Source: Burkholderiaceae bacterium 16
GTDB taxonomy: Bacteria; Pseudomonadota; Gammaproteobacteria; Burkholderiales; Burkholderiaceae
DNA: 64,000 nt
Reading direction: 5' to 3'
Assembly: GCA_000955785.1 (NCBI GenBank)
Contig: JYOD01000014.1
Coordinates: 1 to 64,000 of the forward strand
Shown piece by piece: positions 8,793 through 16,853 of the stretch. The notes below the pieces were generated by a model, which was not told where the DNA came from, did not search any database, and saw nothing but the letters and a program-made list of their open reading frames with translations. The translations under genes were made by a program, and so were the position numbers. Numbering within the stretch: position 1 is the first letter of the stretch; the number at the start of each line of letters is the position of its first letter.

Positions 8793-8807
8793 ACTGGTAT
8801 TACCAGT
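8793..8807. promoter_or_regulatory. FadR/GntR-type operator 2
   Basis: The same 15-base palindrome as at 8665, repeated without change, 66 bases upstream of the GTG start of the ureidoglycolate lyase gene. One site per divergent promoter suggests joint repression. Confidence 0.8.
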
Positions 8808-8872
8808 TGGATAACTCCGCTCAGAAAGCCGCCTTTCACGGCTCCCCCATCACCCAAACCAAGAGGAAACAC

Positions 8873-9415
8873 GTGCCTGCTCCTGACCAGACGGCGATCA
8901 TGCGCCCAACACCTGCCCACGCGCCGGTGCCCTTGCGGGTCGAGCCGTTGACCGCGGCTGGCTTCGCCCCCTTTGGCGACGTCATCGAAAGCGAAGGGCA
9001 CGCGCCGATGGTGATCAATGGCGGCATGACGCTGCGCTATCACGACCTCGCCGGGATCGACGTCGGCGCGCAGGACGGCCGTGCGCTGATCAACATCTTC
9101 GACGCGCAGCCCTATGCCCTGCCGCTCGCCGTCGTATCGATGGAACGGCATCCGCTGGGCAGCCAGGCCTTCGTGCCATTGGACGAAACCGCCTTCCTCG
9201 TCGTCGTGGCGCCTGCCGGCGGCCAGCTCGACGAGTCGGCCATCCGCGCCTTTGTCACCAATGGCCGGCAAGGCGTGAACTACAAGCGAGGCGTCTGGCA
9301 TCACTCGTTGATCGTCACGCGGGGACCGGCGCGATTTCTGGTTGTGGATCGTGGTGGGGAGGGGCACAACTGTGATGTCACTGAGTTGCTCGGCAAGTAT
9401 CTGATTGCGGCCTGA
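8873..9415 (+). CDS. allA: Ureidoglycolate lyase
   Basis: A 180-residue cupin-fold enzyme that splits ureidoglycolate into glyoxylate and urea in allantoin breakdown. The family pattern is clear: LRVEPLTAAGFAPFGDVIE at the N-terminus, VSMERHPLGSQAFVPL in the middle (His and Gln of the active-site pocket) and NYKRGVWHH near the C-terminus. An upstream in-frame ATG at 8807 overlaps the second operator, so I chose the GTG at 8873, which has an AGAGGA site 7 bases upstream. No other allantoin gene lies nearby, so the pair permease plus AllA may scavenge an external ureide. Confidence 0.88.
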   Translation: MPAPDQTAIMRPTPAHAPVPLRVEPLTAAGFAPFGDVIESEGHAPMVINGGMTLRYHDLAGIDVGAQDGRALINIFDAQPYALPLAVVSMERHPLGSQAFVPLDETAFLVVVAPAGGQLDESAIRAFVTNGRQGVNYKRGVWHHSLIVTRGPARFLVVDRGGEGHNCDVTELLGKYLIAA

Positions 9416-9845
9416 GTGGGCTGGTGTGTTGCTATGCGGGGGGCCTGTACGGGCTTAACGTCAAAGGCTTAAAACCTTAAAGTCAAAGGCGCCCCATACG
9501 GCCTGGTACACCTACACGGCTCGCTTCGCATCGCGCACCGGTGTGGATCGCCCCCAAGGGCGCTCCACACGGCTACCAATCGTTGGTTTGATAGGCTCGC
9601 TCCTGCAAATGGCCGCCCTCCTCCGCAGGCGCGGGAGCAACCCAGCGGATAGCAGGCAGTTGGCGCATGGAGACTGAAGACTGAAGACTGGAAGTTTGGC
9701 GTCCGAAGAGCCGAGAGATTTCGGCGATGCGCGAAATCGCCAGACCAGCGATTCGGTGTAGCCGTGTGGAGCGCCCCCAAGGGCGGGCCACACCCCCAGC
9801 GCGATGCGAAGCGAGCCGTGTAGGTGTACCAGGCCGGATGGGTCG

Positions 9846-9953
9846 TCCTCGTCGGCAGGTGAAAAGAGCGGAAGAGAGGGGGCCATGTTTGAGCATCGCC
9901 TTAAGGCGATGTGAGTTTGGCCCCCGGCCGCTCTTTTCGCCTGCCGACGAGGA
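9846..9953. repeat. Long hairpin with an 18-bp palindromic tip
   Basis: Arms 9846-9871 and 9928-9953 pair over 26 bases with one mismatch. GGGGGCCA (9878-9885) pairs with TGGCCCCC (9918-9925). The centre is the perfect palindrome CATCGCCTTAAGGCGATG (9894-9911). It could form a strong RNA stem or a cruciform. Confidence 0.75.
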
Positions 9954-9983
9954 GGGTGTCGCCCCATCCGGCGCGCCTTTTTT

Positions 9984-10015
9984 ACCTACTTTTTTGGCAA
10001 GACAAAAAAGTAGGT
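9984..10015. repeat. T/A-rich 13-bp hairpin
   Basis: ACCTACTTTTTTG (9984-9996) and its exact complement (10003-10015), with a 6-base loop. The same kind of unit recurs in intergenic repeats of related beta- and gamma-proteobacteria. It may terminate transcription in either direction, but the T residues lie inside the stem rather than after it. Confidence 0.6.
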
Positions 10016-10136
10016 CACCGCCCCGAAGGGGAGGTGAAACTGCCTTTGACTTTAGGGTTTTGACTTTGACGTTAAGTCCTTGACTCTAACGGCAAGCCCA
10101 TAAAAACAGCCCTCACCGTCCAAGACAAAACACCCC

Positions 10137-11699
10137 TCACTCCAACCCCCGCCCCTCCCCAAACCCATCCCTCAACTCCCTCTTAAGCACCTTCCCAATC
10201 GCACTCCGCGGCAGCCCCTCAACCAACTCCACCACAGCAAGCCGCTGCGTCTTCCCCACCTGCCCATTAGTCCAGGCCATCAAGTCCTCCCCCGACACCC
10301 CGGCCCCTTCCCTACGCACCACAAACGCCACCGGCGTCTCCCCCCATCGCTGCGACGGCACCCCTACCACGGCGCAGTCCACCACATCGGGATGCTGCAG
10401 CAGAATGCCTTCGAGATCGCTGGGGTAGATATTGAAGCCGCCGCTGATGATCATGTCCTTCTTGCGGTCCATCAGCGTGAGGAAGCCATCTTCGTCAAAG
10501 CGGCCGACATCGCCGGTGCGGATAAAGAGCTTGCCGGTGGCGTCGCGCCATTCCGCGGCCGTGGTCTTTTCCGGTTGCTTGTGATACCCCGCCATGATGA
10601 TGTTGGAATGCCCGACGACCTCCCCGATCTCGCCCACGGCAACCTCGATGCCGCTGTCGTCGATCAGTCGGATGTCGTGCCCTTCCATCGGCTTGCCGAC
10701 AGTATGGAGCTTGTTGGGGAATTCGTGCGCCGCCAGCACGCAGCTGCCGCCGCCTTCGGTCATGCCGTAGTACTCCACCAGGCCGCCCGGCCAGCGCTTT
10801 AGGATCTCGCCCTTCAGCGCGGCCGCAAGCGGCGCACTGGTGGAGAACTTCATCTTGAATGCCGACAGGTCGTACTCGCCGAAATCGCCGCGGGCCATCA
10901 GGCGCTGGTATTGCACCGGCACCAGCATGGTGTGCGTGACGCGATGCCGCGCCGCCAGTTCGAGATAGCGTTGCGCATCGAACTTTGGCATCAGTACCGC
11001 GGTACCGCCCAGCGCCAGCGTGGGGATGAAACTCACCAGCGTGGTGTTGGAGTAAAGCGGCGTGGAGATCAGCGTGACCGCCTCGCGCCCGTAGCCGCCG
11101 CTTTCCTGGACACGGCGAATCTGGTTCCAGCGCAGGGCGTGGCCGTGCACGATGCCTTTTGGCGTCCCCGTCGTGCCCGACGAGTAGATGATGTTGAACA
11201 CTTGTTCCGGCCCGACGGGATGCTCCTGCGGGCGGCTGCCTTGCGGCGCCAGCCAGGCTTCGAAGGACAGCCCGGCGGGCGCGCCGCCCAGGCCGACGAG
11301 GCGGGCCTGGATGCTGTCCCTGACCGCCGCGATCTCGCGCAGGACATCCGCATCGACGAAGAGCACCCGTGCATCGGAGTCCTGCACCATGCCCGCCAGG
11401 CTGGCCGGCGTGGAGGACGGCGCAAGCGGCACCAGGGCGACGCCGGCGCGCAGCCCGCCGATCAGGATCGCCGCGTACTCGACTGAAGCTGCCGCGCACA
11501 CGGCAAGCGCAGCGCCGGGCTCCAGGCCGTCACGCTGCAATGCGGCGGCAACGCGGTCAACCAGTTCGTCGAATTCGGCATAGGTGAGCGAACGGCGGTC
11601 GTCGACCACCGCAACATGCCCGGGTTGCTCGGACGCGTGCAGCCGGACGCAGCCGGCCAGGTTACCAATCGGCTGCGCCAGAAGTTCTGTGATGCCCAT
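10137..11699 (-). CDS. AMP-dependent acyl-CoA synthetase/ligase
   Basis: A 520-residue class I adenylate-forming enzyme, predicted to activate a carboxylic acid as an acyl-AMP and then an acyl-CoA. Core motifs run in order: P-loop YSSGTTGTPKG, YYGMTEGGG, the hinge region RTGDVGRFDEDG, and the catalytic lysine motif SAIGKVLKREL near the C-terminus. The length is typical. There is no signal peptide. An AGGAA site precedes the ATG at 11699. The acid cannot be deduced: the gene stands alone, and medium-chain or aromatic acids are both possible. A perfect inverted repeat lies in its leader. Confidence 0.9.
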   Translation of the reverse strand: MGITELLAQPIGNLAGCVRLHASEQPGHVAVVDDRRSLTYAEFDELVDRVAAALQRDGLEPGAALAVCAAASVEYAAILIGGLRAGVALVPLAPSSTPASLAGMVQDSDARVLFVDADVLREIAAVRDSIQARLVGLGGAPAGLSFEAWLAPQGSRPQEHPVGPEQVFNIIYSSGTTGTPKGIVHGHALRWNQIRRVQESGGYGREAVTLISTPLYSNTTLVSFIPTLALGGTAVLMPKFDAQRYLELAARHRVTHTMLVPVQYQRLMARGDFGEYDLSAFKMKFSTSAPLAAALKGEILKRWPGGLVEYYGMTEGGGSCVLAAHEFPNKLHTVGKPMEGHDIRLIDDSGIEVAVGEIGEVVGHSNIIMAGYHKQPEKTTAAEWRDATGKLFIRTGDVGRFDEDGFLTLMDRKKDMIISGGFNIYPSDLEGILLQHPDVVDCAVVGVPSQRWGETPVAFVVRREGAGVSGEDLMAWTNGQVGKTQRLAVVELVEGLPRSAIGKVLKRELRDGFGEGRGLE

Positions 11700-11725
11700 G
11701 GGAATTTCCTGTCTCCACTTGACGT

Positions 11726-11760
11726 CGCGATCGGCCGTTCTGGAAGAGCGGCCGATCGCG
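11726..11760. promoter_or_regulatory. 12-bp perfect inverted repeat in the ligase leader
   Basis: CGCGATCGGCCG (11726-11737) and its exact complement (11749-11760), 11-base spacer, 27-61 bases upstream of the acyl-CoA ligase ATG. There is no T-run, so a protein-binding site or mRNA leader hairpin is more likely than a terminator. Confidence 0.4.
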
Positions 11761-11958
11761 CGCAGATTTATTGTCCTGAACGGCCGGGCATCCGGCGTTC
11801 ATCCATGTGCCCGCCGGTTTTGCGGCTGGCCGAGGAGAATTCTCGCATGGACGCGGCAAGGCTGCTGCGGATGATGCCCGGCGCTTGGCGGAGGTGGGCG
11901 CATTCCACGCACGCTTGCAGGGAAACAGGAACGTATCGCGGCGCCTGATGCGCGGTGC

Positions 11959-12417
11959 TTAGAGCGGGCCACCCTCCCCGATCCAGTATGGCGCGCGCCC
12001 ATAGTACTCGTGCAGTGTGGCGCCCCACTGCGGGTCGGCCATGGACGGCCAGTTGTCCTTGTCGAAGCCCGGCGCGTCCTTGATCCGTTGCGCGGTCACG
12101 CCGATGCGGAAACACTTCTCGTCGGCGTCCAGGGTGAGCGCGCCCCAGGGAATGGCGTGGAGGGTGTCACCCATCCCGAGAAACCCGCCGCTGGTCAGCA
12201 CCGCGTAGGCAATGCGGCCGCCACGTACGTCGAGCATGATCTCCGAGATCTTGCCGACATGCTCGCCGTCGGAGGAATAGACTTTGTCGCCTTCCAGCGT
12301 CGAAGCCGCCATGACGTCCGGGCCGGGGCCGTCGCCGATCCCGCCTCCGACAATGGCCGCGCCACGGCCGGCGGCGGCCACGCCACGATTGAGTGCATTG
12401 CGATCGAGTTCATTCAT
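11959..12417 (-). CDS. PRC-barrel domain protein
   Basis: A 152-residue soluble protein. After a Gly/Ala-rich N-terminus (residues 1-35) a PRC-barrel runs over about 36-105: MAASTLEGDKVYSSDGEHVGKISEIMLDVRGGRIAYAVLTSGGFLG...HAIPWGALTLD. PRC barrels are small beta-barrels found in RimM, photosynthetic reaction-centre subunits and many stress-associated single-domain proteins; this one is of the last type. The tail (QWGATLHEYYGRAPYW) is common in beta-proteobacterial members. CAGGAG just upstream supports the ATG at 12417. It is divergent from a DUF883 gene, another envelope-stress type protein. Confidence 0.85.
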   Translation of the reverse strand: MNELDRNALNRGVAAAGRGAAIVGGGIGDGPGPDVMAASTLEGDKVYSSDGEHVGKISEIMLDVRGGRIAYAVLTSGGFLGMGDTLHAIPWGALTLDADEKCFRIGVTAQRIKDAPGFDKDNWPSMADPQWGATLHEYYGRAPYWIGEGGPL

Positions 12418-12760
12418 GTTCGTCTCCTGATAAGGGTCGTGCCGTAGTGCGCGCAACGAACATGCCAGGACGGCGTTGCCGGCGGCATCGCCTTTCCGGC
12501 CTCCGGATCACGGGAAGAATTACAAAGCCGGTAATTTTCCATGCCCTGCGCCGGCCCGGCGGCATTGCTGCCCGCCGGCCTTGCCGGCGGCACGCGCGCC
12601 GCGTCACCAAGGCTGGCACATGGCACGAAACATGCGCCGGGCATGATGACCTCGCTTGCGCCGACCCAGGACGCGCAGGCGGATGAGCCGCCAGGTCCAC
12701 GCTGCGTGCAGCGCACGCGGCACCCTCGCCCCGAACGCCCCCCTCTCAGGAGAACGACGA

Positions 12761-13186
12761 ATGGAAACCCAAGGCAATACCCAATTCCCCGCCCAAAACG
12801 ATTCGCCGGGTTTCGCCGGCAAGGTAGGCGCGGCAACCACAAACGTCATGGACGCGGCTAAAGACGCCGGCAAACAGGTCGGCACGGTCGCACGGACCGA
12901 AGCCTACGGCCTGAAGCGGGAGCTCGATGACCTGATTGCCCGTATCCCCACCTTGTCGGGGGCTGCGCTGGACCAGGCCAAGGAAGAGTTCCTGAATAAT
13001 GTGAACGCTACCAGGGACGCCGCGAAAGGCATTTCCGATAACGTGCGCCAGCAACTCTCCCAGCGCGCCGAAGACACCGCCGCCTACGTCAAGGAGCAAC
13101 CCCTGCGCTCGTTGGGCATAGCGGTCGGGGCCGGCATCATCCTGGGCCTGCTGATGTCCAACCGGAGCGGCCGCGCCACAGGCTGA
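12761..13186 (+). CDS. ElaB/YqjD/DUF883 family membrane-anchored protein
   Basis: A 141-residue protein of the YqjD type. A hydrophilic, helical N-terminal part (residues 1-110) ends in EQPLRSLGIAVGAGIILGLLMSNRS, the characteristic short membrane anchor followed by a basic tail. In E. coli, YqjD, ElaB and YgaM are inner-membrane proteins that bind ribosomes in stationary phase; whether this one does is not shown. CAGGAGAAC lies 7 bases before the ATG at 12761. The divergent PRC-barrel gene may share its stress-dependent control. Confidence 0.85.
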   Translation: METQGNTQFPAQNDSPGFAGKVGAATTNVMDAAKDAGKQVGTVARTEAYGLKRELDDLIARIPTLSGAALDQAKEEFLNNVNATRDAAKGISDNVRQQLSQRAEDTAAYVKEQPLRSLGIAVGAGIILGLLMSNRSGRATG

Positions 13187-13267
13187 AACACGGACCACGC
13201 GCGCTTGCGCCCGGCCGAGCACCCCGTGCCGGGCGCGTCCGCGTCCGTCACCGCACGCCAGGCGCCA

Positions 13268-13579
13268 TCACGCGGACGCTTCGTAGTCCACCTGGTGCCG
13301 CGCGATGCGCAGGTCGCCAAGCTCGGCCTTCACGCGCAGGTGCTCCGGATGGCTGGCGTAGCCTTCCAGCGCCGATTGCGACTCGAACTCGGAGTACAGG
13401 ACCACGTCGCAGGCGTAGTTGACCCTGCTGGCATCCACGCCGACCTCCAGGTGGCGCAGTCCCGGGATCCGGCCGCGCAGCCCTTCGAAGGCAAGCTTCA
13501 GCCGGGCCACGCCGTCCTGTTTGTCCACTTCGGTTTCCCCGCGCAGGTTCCACATCACGATGTGTTTGACGATGGGCAT
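13268..13579 (-). CDS. Dabb (stress-responsive alpha/beta barrel) protein
   Basis: A 103-residue dimeric ferredoxin-like barrel. It starts MPIVKHIVMWNLRGE, and the conserved GVDASRVNYACDVVLYSEFES and YASHPEHLRV segments follow. Dabb and related EthD-like proteins often sit in aromatic-degradation operons and may act as isomerases, decarboxylases or accessory proteins. Here it is the last gene of the minus-strand operon that includes hydroxyquinol 1,2-dioxygenase. A GGAGGAG site precedes the ATG at 13579. A specific reaction cannot be assigned. Confidence 0.85.
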   Translation of the reverse strand: MPIVKHIVMWNLRGETEVDKQDGVARLKLAFEGLRGRIPGLRHLEVGVDASRVNYACDVVLYSEFESQSALEGYASHPEHLRVKAELGDLRIARHQVDYEASA

Positions 13580-13598
13580 GTCTCCTCCTTTCCGGATC

Positions 13599-13901
13599 TC
13601 AGGCCGGCGGAAAACCGGCCTTCTGCGGCCACAGGTTGGCAAAGGCATGGACGGTCGACTGCCCATACACACCGGCCTTGGTAAACGGCTCGGCTTCCAG
13701 CCACGCCTGCGCTTCCGCCCGCGAGGCAAAATCGATCACCAGCAGGCTGCCGACCATGGTGGCGCCGTCGTCGCCCAGCAGCGGTCCCGCAAAGGCGATG
13801 CTGCCCGCCCTGGCGCCGAGATAGGCCTTGTGCTCCGGGCGCACCCGGGCGCGCAGTTCGCTGGTACCGGGCTTGTCGAGAAGATGGAATACAAACAGCA
13901 T
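13599..13901 (-). CDS. YciI-like protein
   Basis: A 100-residue protein of the YciI/muconolactone-isomerase-like dimeric barrel fold. Typical elements are MLFVFHLLDKPGTSELRARVRPEHKAYL, GPLLGDDGATMVGSLLVIDFASRAEAQAWLEAEPF and AGVYGQSTVHAF. The His in RPEHKAYL and the Asp in LLGDDG match the usual polar pocket residues. It lies 6 bases from the dioxygenase stop, so it is translated with it. It may process a ring-cleavage intermediate; the family's catalytic roles are mostly unproven. Confidence 0.85.
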   Translation of the reverse strand: MLFVFHLLDKPGTSELRARVRPEHKAYLGARAGSIAFAGPLLGDDGATMVGSLLVIDFASRAEAQAWLEAEPFTKAGVYGQSTVHAFANLWPQKAGFPPA

Positions 13902-13907
13902 GCGGGC

Positions 13908-14807
13908 TTACCTCCGTGTTGACGTTGACGTTGAAGCCGGCGCCGACGGTGCCGGGTTGAGGATGAAATCGAAGTCCAGCGTGTAGAACGGCCTGGCGGA
14001 TGCCGCGCCGTCGGGCGCGGTGCCGGGCTCATGCCGCACCCAGTCTCCGATCAGGGAACTGCGTACGCCGAAGACCGCATCCGAATCCAGATATTCGCCG
14101 CCCTCGCGGAACACATGGGTGATGAGCGTCTCGTAGCCCGGTGCGGTGATCATGAAATGCAGGTGGGCCGGGCGCCACGGGTGGCGGCCCATGGCGTCGA
14201 GCATGCGCCCCACCGGCCCGTCGTGCGGGATCGGATAGCACTCCGCGACGATCGACTTGAAGTGAAAGCCGCCGTTGGCGTCGGCGGTCAGCGCGCCGCG
14301 CCCCTGATGGCCGTCGCGCCCGCTCTGCTGCACGTCGTAGAAGCCATCGGAATCCGCCTGCCACACTTCCAGCCTGGCATGGGGCACCGCCTCGCCCGTC
14401 ACGCTCCTGACCTGGCCGCTGACGTAGCACGGCTCGCCGGTCATGCCGTTGCCCACATCGCCGCCCAGTTCATACTCCGGCGCGCCATCCACGTAGAACG
14501 GGCCGAACACCGTGGCCTCGGTGCAGCCGCGCGGCTTCTTGTGGTTCTGCGCCGTGACTAGGGTGGACAGGCCCAGCGTGTCGGATAGCAGGATGAACTC
14601 CTGCCGGCTGTCGGTGCAGGTATGGCCGATTTCGGTCAGGAACTTGATCCCTTCGGCCCATTCGGCCTCGGTGAGCCGCACCTCGCGGGCAAAGGCGTGC
14701 AGATGCTGGACCAAGCTGGTCATGATCTCCTTGAGCCTCCCGTCCGGCATATCGGCGTGCCGCGCCAGCACCGCCTGGGTAATGGTTTCTTCGTCTAGAT
14801 TGCGCAT
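13908..14807 (-). CDS. Hydroxyquinol 1,2-dioxygenase (intradiol)
   Basis: A 299-residue non-haem Fe(III) dioxygenase that opens hydroxyquinol (benzene-1,2,4-triol) to maleylacetate. The N-terminal helical dimerisation domain covers about residues 1-100, followed by the catalytic beta-sandwich. Iron ligands are visible as the Tyr of DGFYDVQ, the Tyr of ECYPIPHDGP and the two His of RPAHLHFMI. The length and the sequence around the ligands favour hydroxyquinol over catechol dioxygenase, and the maleylacetate reductase at 23009 supports that choice. The C-terminal 20 residues are a Ser/Thr/Ala-rich tail. The gene follows the ABC binding protein in one minus-strand operon. Confidence 0.88.
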   Translation of the reverse strand: MRNLDEETITQAVLARHADMPDGRLKEIMTSLVQHLHAFAREVRLTEAEWAEGIKFLTEIGHTCTDSRQEFILLSDTLGLSTLVTAQNHKKPRGCTEATVFGPFYVDGAPEYELGGDVGNGMTGEPCYVSGQVRSVTGEAVPHARLEVWQADSDGFYDVQQSGRDGHQGRGALTADANGGFHFKSIVAECYPIPHDGPVGRMLDAMGRHPWRPAHLHFMITAPGYETLITHVFREGGEYLDSDAVFGVRSSLIGDWVRHEPGTAPDGAASARPFYTLDFDFILNPAPSAPASTSTSTRR

Positions 14808-14855
14808 GATGTCTGTTCTCTGGTTGTCGATCGTCCGGGCGCCGGGCTGTGAATC

Positions 14856-15821
14856 TCAGGCCTTGGCCGCGTCTTCCCAGCGCGGGCAGCTGCGCTTGCT
14901 CACCGGGACATCGATCGATTGGTAGTTCGTCTTGTCCACCACCGTGGCCGGCAGCACGATGCTCTGGGTGACCGGCATGCCGCGCAGCTTGCGAATGGCC
15001 GCCATCGTGCCCAGGCAGCCCTGGGCAAATCCATTGTAGTCACCGGTAGCGAGCAAGGTACCCGCCTTGATGGCATCGATCGCCTCCTGGGTGCCGTTGA
15101 TGCCGGACACTAGCGCCTTGCGGTTGGCGCCCTGCAGCGCCTCGATGGCGCCGATGGCCATGGCGTCGTTGGCGGCGAAGATACCGTCGATCTGCGGGTA
15201 CGACTGCATCAGGTTTTCCATCACCTGCAGTGCCTGCAGGCGCTGGTAGTTGGCCGGCTGCGACGCCAGCAGCTTGACGTTGGGGAAGGCCTTGAGCGCG
15301 TCCTGCATGCCCCTGACGCGATCGATATTGGTCAGCGAGCCCTTGATGCCCTCGAGCAGGATGACGTTGCCTTTGCCGCCCATGGCCTTGAACAGGTGGG
15401 TGGCGGTCTTCAGGCCGAGGTCGTAGTCGCTCGCGCCCACGAAGGAGACGAAGTTGCCGACCTCGCTCTTGTCGGTGACGTTGACCACGGGGATGTTCGC
15501 CGCGTTGATCTTCTTCACGCCCGGCCCCATCGCCTTGTAGTCCACCGGGACGAAGACGATGGCGTCGGCCTTCTTGACGATCACGTCTTCGACCTGGCTC
15601 ATCTGCTCCGGGATGCTGTCCGGCTTGGTGGGGATGTAGTGGGTGACGCGGGCGTTCATGCTCTTGGCCGCCGCGTCCGCGCCCTGGCGCACCACCTGGA
15701 AGAACGGATTGGTCTGGTTCTTGGTGAATACCGCGATGCGCTCGCCGTCCGCGTGGGCCGGCGCCGCCAGCATGCCGAGGGCCAGCACGCCTGCCAGTTG
15801 TTTCAGGTTACGTAGGTTCAT
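14856..15821 (-). CDS. Sugar-type ABC transporter periplasmic binding protein
   Basis: A 321-residue type I binding protein (ribose/xylose cluster). Residues 1-24 form a Sec signal ending in PAHA. The mature part has the two-lobe layout: IAVFTKNQTNPFFQVVRQGADAAAKSM at its start, VEDVIVKKADAIVFVPVD, LLEGIKGSLTNIDRVRGMQDAL and DGIFAANDAMAIGAIEAL. GGAGACAAC precedes the ATG. The associated genes are two permeases and a double ATPase, all upstream in the same operon. Although the family binds sugars, the link to ring-cleavage genes suggests a polyhydroxylated cyclic or aromatic ligand. Confidence 0.9.
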   Translation of the reverse strand: MNLRNLKQLAGVLALGMLAAPAHADGERIAVFTKNQTNPFFQVVRQGADAAAKSMNARVTHYIPTKPDSIPEQMSQVEDVIVKKADAIVFVPVDYKAMGPGVKKINAANIPVVNVTDKSEVGNFVSFVGASDYDLGLKTATHLFKAMGGKGNVILLEGIKGSLTNIDRVRGMQDALKAFPNVKLLASQPANYQRLQALQVMENLMQSYPQIDGIFAANDAMAIGAIEALQGANRKALVSGINGTQEAIDAIKAGTLLATGDYNGFAQGCLGTMAAIRKLRGMPVTQSIVLPATVVDKTNYQSIDVPVSKRSCPRWEDAAKA

Positions 15822-15884
15822 GTTGTCTCCTTGGTCTTTGATGAAGGGCCATGCGCAGCCGTGCCTGCCGCCGCGCCGGCACGA

Positions 15885-16853
15885 CTACGGCCTGACACCC
15901 AGCCGCTTGCGCGACAGCGTGTCCAGGAATACCGCCAGCACGACGATCACGCCGGTCACCAGGGGCTGCCAGTTGGCGCTCACGGTCAGCAGGTTCATGC
16001 CGTTGAGCACCAGCGTCAGGATGATGGCGCCGACCAGCGTGCCGGATACGCGGCCCACGCCGCCGAACAGCGAGGTGCCGCCGATCAGCACCGCTGCAAT
16101 GGCGGGCAGCGTCAAGGCCTCGCCGATGTCGCCCTCGGCCGAGTTGAGCCGGGCCAGGAACACCAGGCTGGCGATGCCGGCCATCGCGCCGCTCACCAGG
16201 TACACCAGCACCAGCCGCCGCTTCACCGGAACGCCCGAAAGCCGGGCTGCCACGGGATTCGCGCCGATGGCGTAGATCTCCTGCCCGTAGACGGTCTTCT
16301 GCGACATGGCGGTGCCGGCCACCAGGAACAGCAGCATCAGGTAGACCGGAATCGGCACACCCAGCAAATAGCCGCTGCCGATGGCGCGGAACGCCGGCGG
16401 AAAGCCATGGATGGTCTCGCCCGCCATGAACCAGTAGGTGACGCCGTGCAGCACCCACAACATGCCGTAGGTGGCAATGAAGGGCGGGATGCGCAGCATG
16501 GCCACCAGCAGCCCGTTGGCCAGGCCGATCAGCGCGCCGGTGCCAAGCCCCGCGCCCACGCCGAGCGTGGTCGATCCCGTGGCCTTCATCACGGTCGCCG
16601 CCACGCAGGCCGACATCGCCACGTTGGCCCCCACCGACAGGTCCAGCCCGCCGGTGAGGATCACCAGCGTCACGCCGGACGCCAGCAGGAACAGCAGGCT
16701 GGCCTGGCGCAGCACGTTGAGGATATTGCTCAGCGTCAGGAACGCGTCGGACGCCACGGCAAGCAGCAGGCACAGCAAGCCGAGCGCAAACAGCCGGTAG
16801 GCAATCGAGCGGGCATCCGCCGAGAGTGGCGGGAATAGAGTCGCCGTGTTCAT
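15885..16853 (-). CDS. ABC transporter permease (RbsC type), second of two
   Basis: A 322-residue inner-membrane permease with eight or more hydrophobic segments. The family motif LVILTGGLDLSVGANVAMSACVAATVM is present, as is the cytoplasmic coupling loop YAIGANPVAARLSGVPVKRRLVLVY. The frame is open much further upstream, but the ATG at 16853 overlaps the stop of the preceding permease gene in an ATGA, which fixes the start and implies coupled translation. It should form a heterodimer with the product of 16850-17806. Confidence 0.9.
   Translation of the reverse strand: MNTATLFPPLSADARSIAYRLFALGLLCLLLAVASDAFLTLSNILNVLRQASLLFLLASGVTLVILTGGLDLSVGANVAMSACVAATVMKATGSTTLGVGAGLGTGALIGLANGLLVAMLRIPPFIATYGMLWVLHGVTYWFMAGETIHGFPPAFRAIGSGYLLGVPIPVYLMLLFLVAGTAMSQKTVYGQEIYAIGANPVAARLSGVPVKRRLVLVYLVSGAMAGIASLVFLARLNSAEGDIGEALTLPAIAAVLIGGTSLFGGVGRVSGTLVGAIILTLVLNGMNLLTVSANWQPLVTGVIVVLAVFLDTLSRKRLGVRP

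Larger units (their letters stand above)
9454..10076. repeat. Composite inverted-repeat element in a gene-free gap
   Basis: The 720-base gap between allA and the acyl-CoA ligase gene holds no convincing gene. It is built from paired arms. Outer arms lie at 9454-9490 and 10042-10076 (imperfect, built of TTTGAC/GTCAAA units, ending in CTTAACGTCAAAG and its complement). Middle arms lie at 9500-9577 and 9758-9835; within them 37 bases (9500-9536 and 9799-9835) are a perfect inverted match. Two further hairpins sit at 9846-9953 and 9984-10015. There is no transposase frame, so it may be a non-autonomous or repeat-type intergenic element. Confidence 0.75.

Noticed and set aside
9573-9967. Several short open frames inside the repeat block
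   Set aside because: They arise from the inverted repeats, match no protein family that I know, and lack ribosome binding sites.
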